DNA from: an uncultured Psychroserpens sp.
GTDB taxonomy: Bacteria > Bacteroidota > Bacteroidia > Flavobacteriales > Flavobacteriaceae
DNA: 64,000 nt
Direction: 5' to 3'
NCBI RefSeq assembly: GCF_947500255.1
Contig: NZ_CANMRL010000001.1
Span: 124,001-188,000 of the forward strand
The notes beneath the pieces were generated by a model. It was not told where the DNA came from, did no database searches, and was given only the letters and a program-made list of their open reading frames with translations. Positions 46,001 through 52,017 of this stretch are shown here, one piece after another (positions within the stretch are counted from its first letter, which is position 1; the number at the start of each line of letters is the position of its first letter). The position numbers were made by a program, and so were the translations under genes.

Positions 46001-48768
46001 AATCAAGAGGACAGAGAGAGGCATCTGTAGTGACATCAACTACGTTTGACGATTTTCAGAAAAGTGCATTACGTATAGCTCCAGATCAATCCTTTAATTG
46101 GAATTCAGAAAAATCTAGCTCAGGAGAACGAACAGTGTTTAGAGGTATAACTCTCAATACCAAAGTGAAAATCTCGCAAACCAGCCAATCTGATCAAATT
46201 ATTTCCATTAATCAACCAAATAAAAAAATGGAGCGATATGATCAGCATTACAATCTAGTGGTAAAAACATTGAAAGATACTGATACCAACCTTTTTGCTT
46301 TGTCATTTATAGTTAAAGAACAACTTGAAGATGAACGAGAAGATGATGGTAAAGGAACTTACTACGAAAAGGGATATCAGACACCTTATAGTTTTACTGA
46401 AAATCAAGTTCAAAATAATGGATTAGATATCATATTTAACTATTTTGGTAATACGGCTATTGTATATATAAATAACCAAGAATTTTCTCCTACCTCCAAA
46501 TCCAATAGACTAATTGTTTTAAAGCCAAAAATTGAAAATATTAATGGTATAAGTGAAAACAACATAAATATTTTAGGAGGAACGGAAAATACTAGTGCTC
46601 AGGTTGATTTCGCTTTTATTAATTACGGTTTTGATATTGAAGATAGTAATGTTCCTAATCTAACGTATTTCCCATTTTTTGAAAATAACTTTTTAACCAG
46701 CGAACAAAACAATACATTATCTCAAGTTGCAGGTCAAAATAAAACAGTAGCCGATTATAAAATAGATAGCCGCTTTTACACAGATTTGGACCTAGATGGT
46801 GTATTCGACTATCAAGAAGATATTAATGCTGATGGAAATGCTGAAAATGATGATAGTGATTCAGACGGTATTCCTGATTTTAAAGATACTGATGACGATA
46901 ATGATGGTCAATTAACAATAGATGAGTATACCTTAGATACTGATGGAGATGGTATTAATAATTATTTAGACACCGACGATGATAATGATGGATGGCTTTC
47001 TATCGATGAAGGTCTTGAAGATGACGATAGAGATGGTATTATCAACTCGTTAGATGACACCAATTACGACAACCCAGTTGACGGACCGCTAATTTACTCA
47101 AACTATTCACATCTTATTGGTGATAAACGCTTCGAATTGAGTAATCATTTAGGTAATGTACTCAGTGTGATTTCAGATAGAAAGCTAGTTAAATTTGGAA
47201 TTAAGAAAGACTATGTTGTTAAAGAAGATTATAGAAACTGGAGAGAGTACGGTGAAAAAGTAAGTCTAAATGGCACTGATAGGGATTTGCAAATAGCAAC
47301 CGAATTTGAAAATACAGGTGCACTTTACAGACTAACACTAGATTCCAATACAGAACATCACGTGTCTTTCTATTTGAATCTCGACGAATATCATGCTAAT
47401 GTCAACGTAAGTATTATTGACGAGGCTGGAAATAGTTATTACAGCGCAACATTTAGTGAATCACAGTTTGTTGAATTCACCTTTAATAGTACTTCGGTAA
47501 CAGAATATGCTTTGGTGCTTAAACGACTAGGAGGAGAAGCAGGAGACAGAGAAATTAAGGAGGCATTTTATATTAGAGAATTCAATGTTATAAAGTTCAT
47601 TCCTAATGACGAATTAGATGTGTTTTTACCAGATGTATTAGCCTTCAATGATTATTACCCTTATGGAATGCTGCTTCCAAACCGTCATGGCGCAGTGGAT
47701 GACTATCGTTATGGGTTCCAAGGGCAAGAAAAAGATGACGAAATTAAAGGTGAAGGAAATTCTATAAATTATAAGTATAGAATGCATGACCCTCGTGTTG
47801 GACGATTTTTTGCTACAGATCCGTTGGAAAGAAACTATCCGTACTATTCACCTTATGCATTTAGTGGAAATAAAGTTATCGCTTTTAGGGAACTTGAAGG
47901 AATGGAGCATAAATATTATGCTATTTACATTACAGAAGATGGTGGAACTTGTGTTCATGAAATGCCTGAAAGAGAAAGAGAGTCCTCATATTTTAGTCCT
48001 GATTCAGTAACTTATATTATATATAGCGATCATGACGGTTCTCAAATTGCGAGTTATACTTTTTCCAAAAGACTACCAACTTGGAATGAAGAACAGGCAA
48101 TCAATATTCATAACCCTTATGAGAAACACAAAGACTTTGTTGAAGATCCATTGGCATCAGTATTGAGCGGTGATTATAAGACTAATGGTCAAGTTGTTGG
48201 AGATACAGCCGAGAATATTTTCGTTGGAATTATCACACGAAAGATGGGGAATCTACCAAAAGGCTCTTATAAAAAAGCATTTATCCCTTTATCTGGAGGT
48301 AAGTATGTCTCGCCGTTTTTAAGAAATGTAAGAGCTAAGATTGCTAATATTATAAACAATGCAAATACTAAAGCCGCAGCTAAACTAAAAACAATTAGAG
48401 ACAAGTATACAATAGGAAAAGGAAAAAATATTGCATGGATTGAAGGTAAAATAGAAGGAAAGCCTTTAGAGATGATTGCACATTCTGGCAGTAAATCTTC
48501 AAAAGAAGGTACCTCACCAGTACCTAGTATTTCTAGGTTCTTCCAAACAAACAAAAAGAATAAAAATTCACATGATGCTGAGATTAAACTATTGGAAGAC
48601 TTTGCAAGAAAGTATGAGGATAATCTAAATGTTAAAGGAGAAATAAGTATTTTTTCAGAAAGACCATATTGTGGATCTTGTAGAGATGTTATTTTTAAAC
48701 AATTCAATGAAATTTTTCCAAATGTAAAAATAAAAATTGGGGCAGATGGAATAAAAACGGGAGGTTAA
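37006..48768 (+). CDS. Giant RHS polymorphic toxin with deaminase-like C-terminus
   Basis: A 3920-residue protein with a signal peptide (residues about 15-33). An Fn3-like region spans about 190-300 and first YD motifs about 330-550. Long Cys-bearing spacers follow, with thrombospondin-type-3-like Asp repeats at about 1635-1660 and 1805-1870 (DSDGDGIDDACDKD). Classical RHS/YD repeats occupy about 2290-2990 (YRYNSLNQLVYQ, FTYDKLGRIVAS, YDRLGRLIETG), and a second Asp-repeat block about 3260-3350. The RHS core lies at about 3560-3635 (YRYGFQGQEKDDE, YKYRMHDPRVGRFFATDPL, YPYYSPYAFSGN). The last 285 residues are variable and end in a deaminase-like domain: KNIAWIEGKIEGKP, DAE (3857-3859) and CGSC (3889-3892), resembling the BURPS668_1122-type toxin deaminases. 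A SUKH immunity gene follows after 6 bp. Confidence 0.92.
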   Translation: MSTFFAINKIYFRRFQLLLTAVLLICTQHIEAQNDQISYEGNQINEIFLAAFEPSIDDPDLNSSNVYSTQSFKSYVLLNIDNDAPPFVWYKTDLKITVYPLLADGVTYGPEYGAGLSIEYNPNGNSGNTADQSYHEITSRYGVKIRIDDISTTYIDTNTSTTSVPANVGLTLGFSAERVYELDTQTQLSIDISASSDNDGETFLINWNSISGAESYDVEWTWVDNYSETLSGTLGAGSIPFTVNQFKLNNTRVTTNETRYEIPNIYSKGFIIARVRPVGRFLNYPDTNSYGRWSTETASTIASWPNLEVSSHEDENKNWQFIANYAEEGKKKGVVSYFDGTLRKRQTVTKINAYDNAIVGEVIYDNQGRPAVEVLPSPVAKAETNELKYYPRFNRSGLNTNNPYSHLDFDWDTSDCGISANRMSNSSGASNYYSPQYITSDVQHDFVPNALEYPFSQIQYTQDNTDRIKSKGGVGIAYQIGSGQELRYIYSTPNSQKELDRLFGSQVGWLSHYKKNAVVDPNGQVSVSYLDPQGRTIATALVADNPNELLGLPHEDGLDPSDGTALEHIETTQDLLGKVNVNDTDTEVDNNELIDTQELDGLSIFNGLRYFSFKSVLSNGVQHKFDYNLINEGVFKYECLTNLSQGYPFIFDLEFNATDDCGDSILSNGQVNEDVGSFNTTPVTFTIPNGEGTEDDVTISYNQVNLVSSSTGLSLPQQVGTPPIGDLGIFKLLKIDEIALNTFAEDYIYRAMQIEGCLLDASAFNPAAEIEGCFSTCEECIQSIAEGTPGAQQMSNYVNAQLQEYDNLGLDNATIQALIERFEREYQLLVDACNVNCESDSTGGTSETPDGATNSITCIVSSQILANDMKLIGQYGRQYTDSNTEELEDVDPNVSIFSDTNLLSTPYTVDLYNTGGANVNNDFVFNWKTPFNPSYPTNPYHYYDYGGDIIKVSVQLNDNGNPVIPLDVAVTEDPLNPGFALVEPQFITNLDDYESFWQPIWSESLVIFHPEYCYVDFAKELCQLTNQINIPGEGVFYVNPDGYSNYLLNLDWQDAESLYMNSGNLLNIVSHDPLFQGSVPQIISDLNSSNSDFHIDTMNRAINVNFDGSGEPMLFTSYLTVTCNSISQCPMPSSINLNTLTDAQMEELWDTYRSLYLSFRDRIKSALANMYAIDNGCYNFCIGEGFDNPGDPILALNQNGYSFPNDPNDGNQGPDAVCGDNASLFYDKIKRMVSEDFNYDSSQSTAQTGEDLEDYLNHQYYVESGQCPMGRDFEQLVRGLIDESNDNDALFGSFSAFNGNYFTMTLFEELGGTPTSQSNPNSNIQFSGNVNSSDANEWILQITSGVSLSPITFSLNPDYNYDWNSYNGNWSIMEVSNFGYINYDSDVTPTIFTFAFSAKIDTNNDGNVDDEIVVYGTTQARIGECYVDGQDPTVDDNGNPIGPGLGDGGPLNGSEDCDEKDSFTASLNNLFNGLNSSNQLFSSGLVNLNTLDVYQEDTFLQQLIGDNINSSTATWNYDSLNNTGYILVSNAEVFKIIFDNEIVIAGPVPIGTEYTFNTLEDTSNFPTISNFTDIDFTDTETQVGAEVYDGISLSTVTAYNFNGNIFNYEVTLTANVTQFDYECCTIITNECGIVDSDGDGVYDECDECPNDPYDTCDDPVDCTGANCDTVIVGLLNELIDSGHIYDGLYTINPSIFNQTCLFDFFNIQPNDVLTWENVTSNTTFRLRLNGVTLYQFSFVSINDTNNISGTPINTLNINQFTSIVHNHVLPSVYGSMGYVTNSGSNETIYLSTKSFFQCDPNNICSSPWGVDNDNDGIDDGCDNCLDFANPGQEDADNDGIGDRCDSCPDKPNIGDSDGDGIDDACDKDIITADCTDYFNSLSSELTGLLNHMLSSGDFNSHFQIDITSEINSRITLKEFFLENASLLIGNPAYNYDFVNWRRLNSSEGDFIWLTFFSYDFTPYYVYLGLNNAPLSNDVDFGNINSFNSVYPYGGTSEFSYADVQYQQQGSGNTVSTVVAFKQSIQRTFRSALPFVTDCSDIIQPRTAVAQSEYYTYHKNINQQRSEAASQNTECVECIPQEIIPVSSFEMWPIFQAAANSINGYTYPDFYEDINADNSSTYFANMNYHYLTQGWIDYLTVFAGSLNNVNVEEVYFITLPEFGASALNYGFYDYGSAALAYKDYIYDDASDTYLTPDDDNYLTWSDFVNTYLLDHPEICPPRPMFPIIEVPTEAEEPCVEFAISVNEAYGADNYAEYLERIKREFKIAYTNAALENVVETLDLTYFDKEYQYTLYYYDQAGNLTQTVPPQGVDRKEYTANANDFNSYNTDRLNADGVISPSTQPNHTLATIYRYNSLNQLVYQETPDGGITRFTYDKLGRIVASQNANQIEDPEDGRTYLTYTKYDRLGRLIETGEVRADGHFIGDDGILPNVDVNNPIFPDNVRQDGIIPLKNEVTRNFYDERVLIENNLINPLYSDGNLFHTYYEFSNGTSFNARNRVTAVVYYDIINHNSDEGPYPVDRNLRKFSNGLFYNYDIHGNVKEMVTYIPELKIDKCVESKYILDCEAHIKRVMYDYDLISGKAHQVIYQPEKPDQLIYKYDYDADNRITQVYTSKNGSIWDNDANYDYYDHGPLARVEIGDKKVQGQDYVYTIQGWLKAVNGESIAEVSNDVGRDGNLVARDAYAYALSYFNNDQNGYSDYTPNNLSVSNTVFKLSSNASIQQNTNNLYNGNIKRMITALRDQNENILNTQSNNYRYDQLNRIKSMTSKSVVDKPNTTLTNQDSYGSNYSFDRNGNLLTLSRSMYQSSGTPLTIDDFTYNYEKDVNNKLLSNQLTHVLDDVDAGILDVDLDSQIEGNYKYDNIGQLVYDAGEDLYISWRVDGKVKEIIKGAETSETPLKIGFEYDGLGNRIAKTKSYVNSGSKDVTYYIRDAQGNPLSIYNTSESKNKYGIKRVFDLSEQNIFGSSRLGLENNNLRLYTHTFGDSGPVISTGTILTVSSQSRGQREASVVTSTTFDDFQKSALRIAPDQSFNWNSEKSSSGERTVFRGITLNTKVKISQTSQSDQIISINQPNKKMERYDQHYNLVVKTLKDTDTNLFALSFIVKEQLEDEREDDGKGTYYEKGYQTPYSFTENQVQNNGLDIIFNYFGNTAIVYINNQEFSPTSKSNRLIVLKPKIENINGISENNINILGGTENTSAQVDFAFINYGFDIEDSNVPNLTYFPFFENNFLTSEQNNTLSQVAGQNKTVADYKIDSRFYTDLDLDGVFDYQEDINADGNAENDDSDSDGIPDFKDTDDDNDGQLTIDEYTLDTDGDGINNYLDTDDDNDGWLSIDEGLEDDDRDGIINSLDDTNYDNPVDGPLIYSNYSHLIGDKRFELSNHLGNVLSVISDRKLVKFGIKKDYVVKEDYRNWREYGEKVSLNGTDRDLQIATEFENTGALYRLTLDSNTEHHVSFYLNLDEYHANVNVSIIDEAGNSYYSATFSESQFVEFTFNSTSVTEYALVLKRLGGEAGDREIKEAFYIREFNVIKFIPNDELDVFLPDVLAFNDYYPYGMLLPNRHGAVDDYRYGFQGQEKDDEIKGEGNSINYKYRMHDPRVGRFFATDPLERNYPYYSPYAFSGNKVIAFRELEGMEHKYYAIYITEDGGTCVHEMPERERESSYFSPDSVTYIIYSDHDGSQIASYTFSKRLPTWNEEQAINIHNPYEKHKDFVEDPLASVLSGDYKTNGQVVGDTAENIFVGIITRKMGNLPKGSYKKAFIPLSGGKYVSPFLRNVRAKIANIINNANTKAAAKLKTIRDKYTIGKGKNIAWIEGKIEGKPLEMIAHSGSKSSKEGTSPVPSISRFFQTNKKNKNSHDAEIKLLEDFARKYEDNLNVKGEISIFSERPYCGSCRDVIFKQFNEIFPNVKIKIGADGIKTGG

Positions 48769-48774
48769 AAGATT

Positions 48775-49212
48775 ATGAACAAAATAATAGAAATAATAAA
48801 AAAGAACGTATCTAATTTAAAGGGGTTAAATTCTTGTCAAATAAAAAAAATAGAACAATTTTATAATGTTCAATTACCTAAAGAGTATAAAATTTTCCTA
48901 AGCGAAATGGGATATGATGCAGGTGATTTTATGAGAGGTGAAGATTGTTTTTATGATAGAATTTTTGAATTACGAGAATATGCAACTGATTTATTAGAAG
49001 AGGATGGTAGCGATTTTAAGTTAGAACAGGAGCATTATGTGTTTTATAGCCATCAAGGATATATATTTGCTTTTTTTGATACCTCTAAAGATAACTCTGA
49101 AATATATTATTATACTGAAGGTGATATGCATCCAACTATTAAGTATAGTAATTTTGAGAGCTTCTTAAAAGATTACTATGAAAATATGCAAAACGATGGA
49201 GATTTCTCGTAA
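48775..49212 (+). CDS. SUKH (SMI1/KNR4) family immunity protein
   Basis: A 145-residue cytoplasmic protein with no signal peptide. It shows the SUKH signature IEQFYNVQLPKEYKIFLSEMG (N-terminal helix, P-x-x-Y/F-x-x-F/L) followed by acidic beta strands and a C-terminal SNFESFLKDYYE helix. SUKH proteins are widespread immunity proteins of polymorphic toxins, including nucleases and deaminases. The gene starts 6 bp after the RHS-deaminase stop, so it is the expected cognate immunity gene and should neutralise the toxin domain in the producing cell and its kin. A terminator follows. Confidence 0.9.
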   Translation: MNKIIEIIKKNVSNLKGLNSCQIKKIEQFYNVQLPKEYKIFLSEMGYDAGDFMRGEDCFYDRIFELREYATDLLEEDGSDFKLEQEHYVFYSHQGYIFAFFDTSKDNSEIYYYTEGDMHPTIKYSNFESFLKDYYENMQNDGDFS

Positions 49213-49215
49213 CAA

Positions 49216-49238
49216 AACTAAAGATTAGTTCTTTTTTT
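49216..49238 (+). terminator. Terminator after the immunity gene (bidirectional)
   Basis: AACTAA-AGA-TTAGTT stem followed by CTTTTTTT, starting 4 bp past the immunity stop. The stop of the convergent small gene lies within the stem, so it could serve both strands. Confidence 0.65.
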
Positions 49239-49443
49239 GTTGCAAACTTGAGTCAATTGCTGTTTCAGGTTGAGTCTCATATATTTTATTGTTATGACCT
49301 TTTATCTCTTGTTCAATTTTATATGAATGGTAAAAAGCTAGAGGTACACCTATTAAATTGGGTAAAATATTACCTATGAAATAGATACTAAAACACAGTG
49401 TCAATATTATAAATGAAAACTTTCTTAGTTTTTTAAGAGTCAT
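49225..49443 (-). CDS. Small membrane protein of unknown function
   Basis: A 72-residue minus-strand frame with two adjoining hydrophobic segments (FSFIILTLCFSIYFIG and PNLIGVPLAFYHSY) and a polar C-terminus. It is convergent with the immunity gene and opposite to all neighbouring genes. Small membrane proteins are common among displaced immunity genes behind RHS loci, but nothing specific identifies this one. It could also be a chance frame in low-complexity AT-rich DNA. Confidence 0.4.
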   Translation of the reverse strand: MTLKKLRKFSFIILTLCFSIYFIGNILPNLIGVPLAFYHSYKIEQEIKGHNNKIYETQPETAIDSSLQQKKN

Positions 49444-49526
49444 AAGTTTGGCTTAGATATTTTATAATCATAATAATACAATATTTAAAGTTTTAATCGT
49501 AAGTTTTTAAATAATTTAATTGATAG

Positions 49527-49961
49527 AACAGGAGTAAGAATGTTATAATATATGAAGGAAAAGAGAATTTAGTAGTTATAGGTACGATTCATACTCATCC
49601 AATAAATTTCTTGGGAGAAGAAGGCTTTGGAACGACTAAAGATTACCCTGAGTTTCACAAACAAGATGGAGATACATTTTTTAGTTGGGGAAGAAAAGTT
49701 CCTTTCTTTCAATTGTATCCAGAAAGTATGAATCAAGTAGATTTAATAAAAAAAGGACCAGATATTGATAACTTTACTACAACTAAAGAAGTTCTGAAAA
49801 GTGCTGAAGAATTTACACGAACAATTTTAGAGTTGTATGGAGAGAAACCTCAAAAATCAGAAAAAAATGAAGAGCCAAAAGCAGAAATGACAGTGGAACA
49901 ATATCAAAAAAATATTAGAAATACTCAACCATTATGGGAGGAAGTAAAAACATCGAACTAA
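49527..49961 (+). pseudogene. Orphan toxin-tip fragment with HxHP (JAB-like) motif
   Basis: The frame is open from 49527 (after a TAG at 49524) to the stop at 49959-49961 but has no ATG; the only initiator is a TTG at 49611, inside the conserved part. The peptide VVIGTIHTHP ... GTTKDYPEF resembles the HxHP-(x)n-S/T-x-x-D part of JAB/MPN-type metalloprotease-like domains that tip some RHS proteins. The upstream half with the catalytic Glu and the RHS core are missing. It is best read as a displaced C-terminal cassette left by earlier toxin replacement. Confidence 0.5.
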
Positions 49962-50209
49962 ATAACAAAATAAAATCTTTTTTAACCAAAGTAACTGTAG
50001 ATAATTATTACACATTGTATGATGAATTCAAAATTTTGTTAGAAAAGTATAAAAGTAATTTTACAAAACCTGAGATTTTAGAATTGCTGTTTGACTATGT
50101 TCAAAATAACAATTTAGAAGAATACCAAGAAGAGGTAATAATTGAAATTGAGAATAGAATATTTGGTTATTGCTCTCCTGATGACAATATCATATGGGAA
50201 GAGGAGTAA
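49934..50209 (+). CDS. Small acidic protein, possible orphan immunity protein
   Basis: A 91-residue cytoplasmic helical protein, strongly acidic (ends IIWEEE), starting within the last 28 bp of the orphan toxin fragment. This tight overlap is typical of toxin-immunity pairs. The family is not recognised. If the fragment is a retired toxin, keeping this gene would still protect against kin carrying that toxin. Confidence 0.55.
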   Translation: MGGSKNIELNNKIKSFLTKVTVDNYYTLYDEFKILLEKYKSNFTKPEILELLFDYVQNNNLEEYQEEVIIEIENRIFGYCSPDDNIIWEEE

Positions 50210-50326
50210 TTATGAAATGTTTGATTGGATGTGATAATTAAACTCCTCTCAATTAAATTAAGAAGGTTTATATAATAACATTAAAGACTTTTGCTGTTAA
50301 TAGAATTAAAATTTGTTGTAGAAAAA

Positions 50327-50357
50327 TTTCTACACATTAAATTGTTAATTAAATTTG
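50327..50357 (+). promoter_or_regulatory. Candidate Bacteroidota promoter of the lipoprotein pair
   Basis: TAAATTTG (50350-50357) matches TAnnTTTG; TTTC (50327-50330) lies in the -33 position. It is 28 bp before the ATG at 50385. The 50210-50326 stretch shows no gene. Confidence 0.45.
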
Positions 50358-50384
50358 CATATTAATTTGAACAACTCCAAAACA

Positions 50385-50882
50385 ATGAAAAACCTATTCC
50401 AAATCTTAACCGTAATTTGTTTTAGCCTAGTACTTGTTAATTGTAGTAGTGATGATAGTTCAAATCCTCCCTCTACACAAGAACAACTAACCATTAATGT
50501 TAATGGAACGCAGTACACGGCATCTGCTATCATGGCTGCCATGGGTAACGATAATAAATATTTTGAACTCGATAGTGCAAATTCAGACGGTACCGAAGGC
50601 CTTCAGTTAAGAATTGGTGATTTTAATGAGTCTTTGTCACCAGTACTAGAAGCTGGAATGACCTATAATTGGAATGGAACCGACGATACCACGATTTTCT
50701 ATCAAAACACACAATCAGTTTATGGAGGAACCAACGGTTGCCAAATCACGATTACCTCTATTAATTTTGAAGACAATACTATTTCAGGAACCTTTAGTGG
50801 TGTTGTTTCTGACGGAAATACTGTTGATGACCAAACCTTAACTAATGGTGTCTTCAATAATATTCCATTTTCAATAAATTAA
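50385..50882 (+). CDS. Small lipoprotein (DUF6252-like beta protein)
   Basis: The start is taken as the ATG at 50385, which gives a proper lipoprotein signal (FSLVLVNCSSDD, Cys about 20); an upstream TTG at 50355 adds ten residues that spoil it. About 165 residues. After a Ser/Pro linker the mature part is an all-beta domain beginning with LTINVNGTQYTAS and ending VFNNIPFSIN. This resembles Flavobacteriia lipoproteins in which an antiparallel beta domain follows a VNG-x-x-Y/F start. The function is unknown. Together with the next gene (8 bp away) it forms a small operon. Confidence 0.75.
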   Translation: MKNLFQILTVICFSLVLVNCSSDDSSNPPSTQEQLTINVNGTQYTASAIMAAMGNDNKYFELDSANSDGTEGLQLRIGDFNESLSPVLEAGMTYNWNGTDDTTIFYQNTQSVYGGTNGCQITITSINFEDNTISGTFSGVVSDGNTVDDQTLTNGVFNNIPFSIN

Positions 50883-50889
50883 TAATCTA

Positions 50890-51381
50890 ATGAAAAAGTT
50901 TGCCTATACAATAATACCATTATTCTTACTATGCATGTCTTGCGGTTTGGGCATTAATAGTGCCGCAAATAAATATTTAACTGTAGAACAAGGTGCTATT
51001 CCTCCAGAGTTTGGAAAAGATGGAACCGTTCTTTTACTTATTGAAGATGCTGATTCTAATTTATGGTATAAAAAATACGTCAACAAACGTGCAAAAGAAT
51101 CTTATACAGGTCCGTATAAGATCATTTTATATGATGAATTAGAGACCATGGCATATAGTGATAAAGAGAAATATAGATATGTTTTTTTATCTGATAATAC
51201 AGCCGACATTCAGCATTTGACCAAAACTGGCCAAAGTAGTTCAGAATGGAAGTACTTTTTGGTCTATGATCGAGTTACAGAAAAACAATACAAGAGTAAA
51301 ACAGCACCAATAAGTTGGAATAAATTTATGGGTGCCTACTTTAAAAAGCTGGATGAGAAACGAATGGCAAATGGAGGGTAG
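50890..51381 (+). CDS. Hypothetical lipoprotein, 163 residues
   Basis: Lipoprotein signal (IIPLFLLCMSCGLG, Cys about 18). The mature part contains GTVLLLIEDADSNLWYKKYV and a YRYVFLSDNTADIQHL strand-helix region. I do not recognise a family. Its last ten codons and terminator are duplicated in inverted orientation at 19299-19204, directly upstream of the MORN-like gene. This gene and the MORN/kinase/regulator operon were therefore neighbours before the 32-kb segment was inverted. Confidence 0.75.
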   Translation: MKKFAYTIIPLFLLCMSCGLGINSAANKYLTVEQGAIPPEFGKDGTVLLLIEDADSNLWYKKYVNKRAKESYTGPYKIILYDELETMAYSDKEKYRYVFLSDNTADIQHLTKTGQSSSEWKYFLVYDRVTEKQYKSKTAPISWNKFMGAYFKKLDEKRMANGG

Positions 51382-51420
51382 TTTTCCAAAGCCTAGAAAA
51401 TTCTTTAGAATAAAAGCCAG

Positions 51421-51450
51421 AGCCTTTGCAGTTGTCTAAAGGCTTTTGTT
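51421..51450 (+). terminator. Terminator of the lipoprotein pair
   Basis: AGCCTTT (51421-51427) and AAAGGCT (51438-51444) arms followed by TTTGTT, 40 bp after the stop of the 163-residue lipoprotein gene. Confidence 0.6.
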
Positions 51451-51511
51451 ACACTTATGAATTTTATGTTTGCCCATAATTAAAAAAGATATATTTAAAA
51501 AAAACAATATC

Positions 51512-51586
51512 ATGAGAAAATTTGCCTTATTGTTAGTGTATATGATCTTATTTTTATCGGTAAGTTCAGATGTACAAAGAAAGTAA
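51512..51586 (+). pseudogene. Truncated 5' end of the MORN-like gene
   Basis: Codons 1-24 are almost identical to the start of the gene at 19135 (MRKFALLLVYMILFLSVSS, one C-to-Y change) and then meet a TAA stop at the repeat edge. No further homology follows. It is a rearrangement relic, not a functional gene. Confidence 0.85.
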
Positions 51587-51704
51587 ACTGATATATTTAA
51601 AAGACTAAATACCAAAACAATTGAATCCTAATACATGATTTAGTGTGAAAACCCTATAATTCAATAGTGTTTATAAAAAGAACAATACTTCCTATATAAA
51701 ACAA

Positions 51705-51732
51705 AAAAGCCGAAACTTTCGTTTCGGCTTTT
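51705..51732 (-). terminator. Terminator of the tRNA pair
   Basis: A perfect 12-bp stem AAAAGCCGAAAC / GTTTCGGCTTTT with a 4-nt loop, followed by T-rich sequence on the minus strand, 6 bp after tRNA-Leu. The 51587-51704 stretch holds no gene. Confidence 0.85.
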
Positions 51733-51738
51733 CATCTG

Positions 51739-51822
51739 TACTGAAGACGGGACTTGAACCCGTACGTCCTAATGGACATTGGATTTTAAGTCCAACGTGT
51801 CTACCAATTCCACCACTTCAGC
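51739..51822 (-). tRNA. tRNA-Leu (UAA)
   Basis: The 84-nt minus-strand sequence folds with acceptor stem GCTGAAG / CTTCAGT, discriminator A, a long class II variable arm and T-loop GGTTCAAGTCC. The anticodon loop is CTTAAAA (anticodon TAA) on stem TTGGA / TCCAA. No CCA is encoded. It follows tRNA-Gly by 20 bp and is probably co-transcribed with it. Confidence 0.95.
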
Positions 51823-51842
51823 TTGGTATATTTTAGGTTTAG

Positions 51843-51914
51843 AGCGAAAGACGGGATTTGAACCCGCGACCCTCACCTTGGCAAGGTGATGCTCTACCCC
51901 TGAGCTACTTTCGC
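51843..51914 (-). tRNA. tRNA-Gly (GCC)
   Basis: A 72-nt minus-strand sequence with acceptor GCGAAAG / CTTTCGC, D-arm AGCTCAGGGGTAGAGC, anticodon loop TTGCCAA (anticodon GCC) on stem CACC / GGTG, T-loop GGTTCAAATCC and discriminator T. No CCA is encoded. Confidence 0.95.
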
Positions 51915-52017
51915 ATTATAGCAATTATTTTAATGAACGTTTTGTAGTAATTGCGAGCGCAAATTTAAGACTTTTCTTAGAAATGCAAAGCCTTTTAATA
52001 AAAAAAATACACTTTTT

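Larger units (their letters stand above)
51352..51586. repeat. Right copy of the 235-bp inverted repeat
   Basis: Inverted partner of 19063-19299 (about 94% identical by eye). It contains the end of the 163-residue lipoprotein gene, its terminator, the LytTR-like site and the first 24 codons of the MORN-like gene, which then stops at TAA (51584). Beyond 51586 the sequences differ. Confidence 0.9.

Noticed and set aside
48267-48707. 146-residue minus-strand frame inside the RHS toxin tip
   Set aside because: Antisense to the deaminase-like coding region, hydrophobic and low in family-like features; a shadow of the real gene.
51587-51914. The tRNA pair as an attachment site of an integrative element
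   Set aside because: No integrase, no repeat of a tRNA 3' end elsewhere in the window and no mobilisation genes; the inversion edge is 150 bp away and does not touch the tRNAs.
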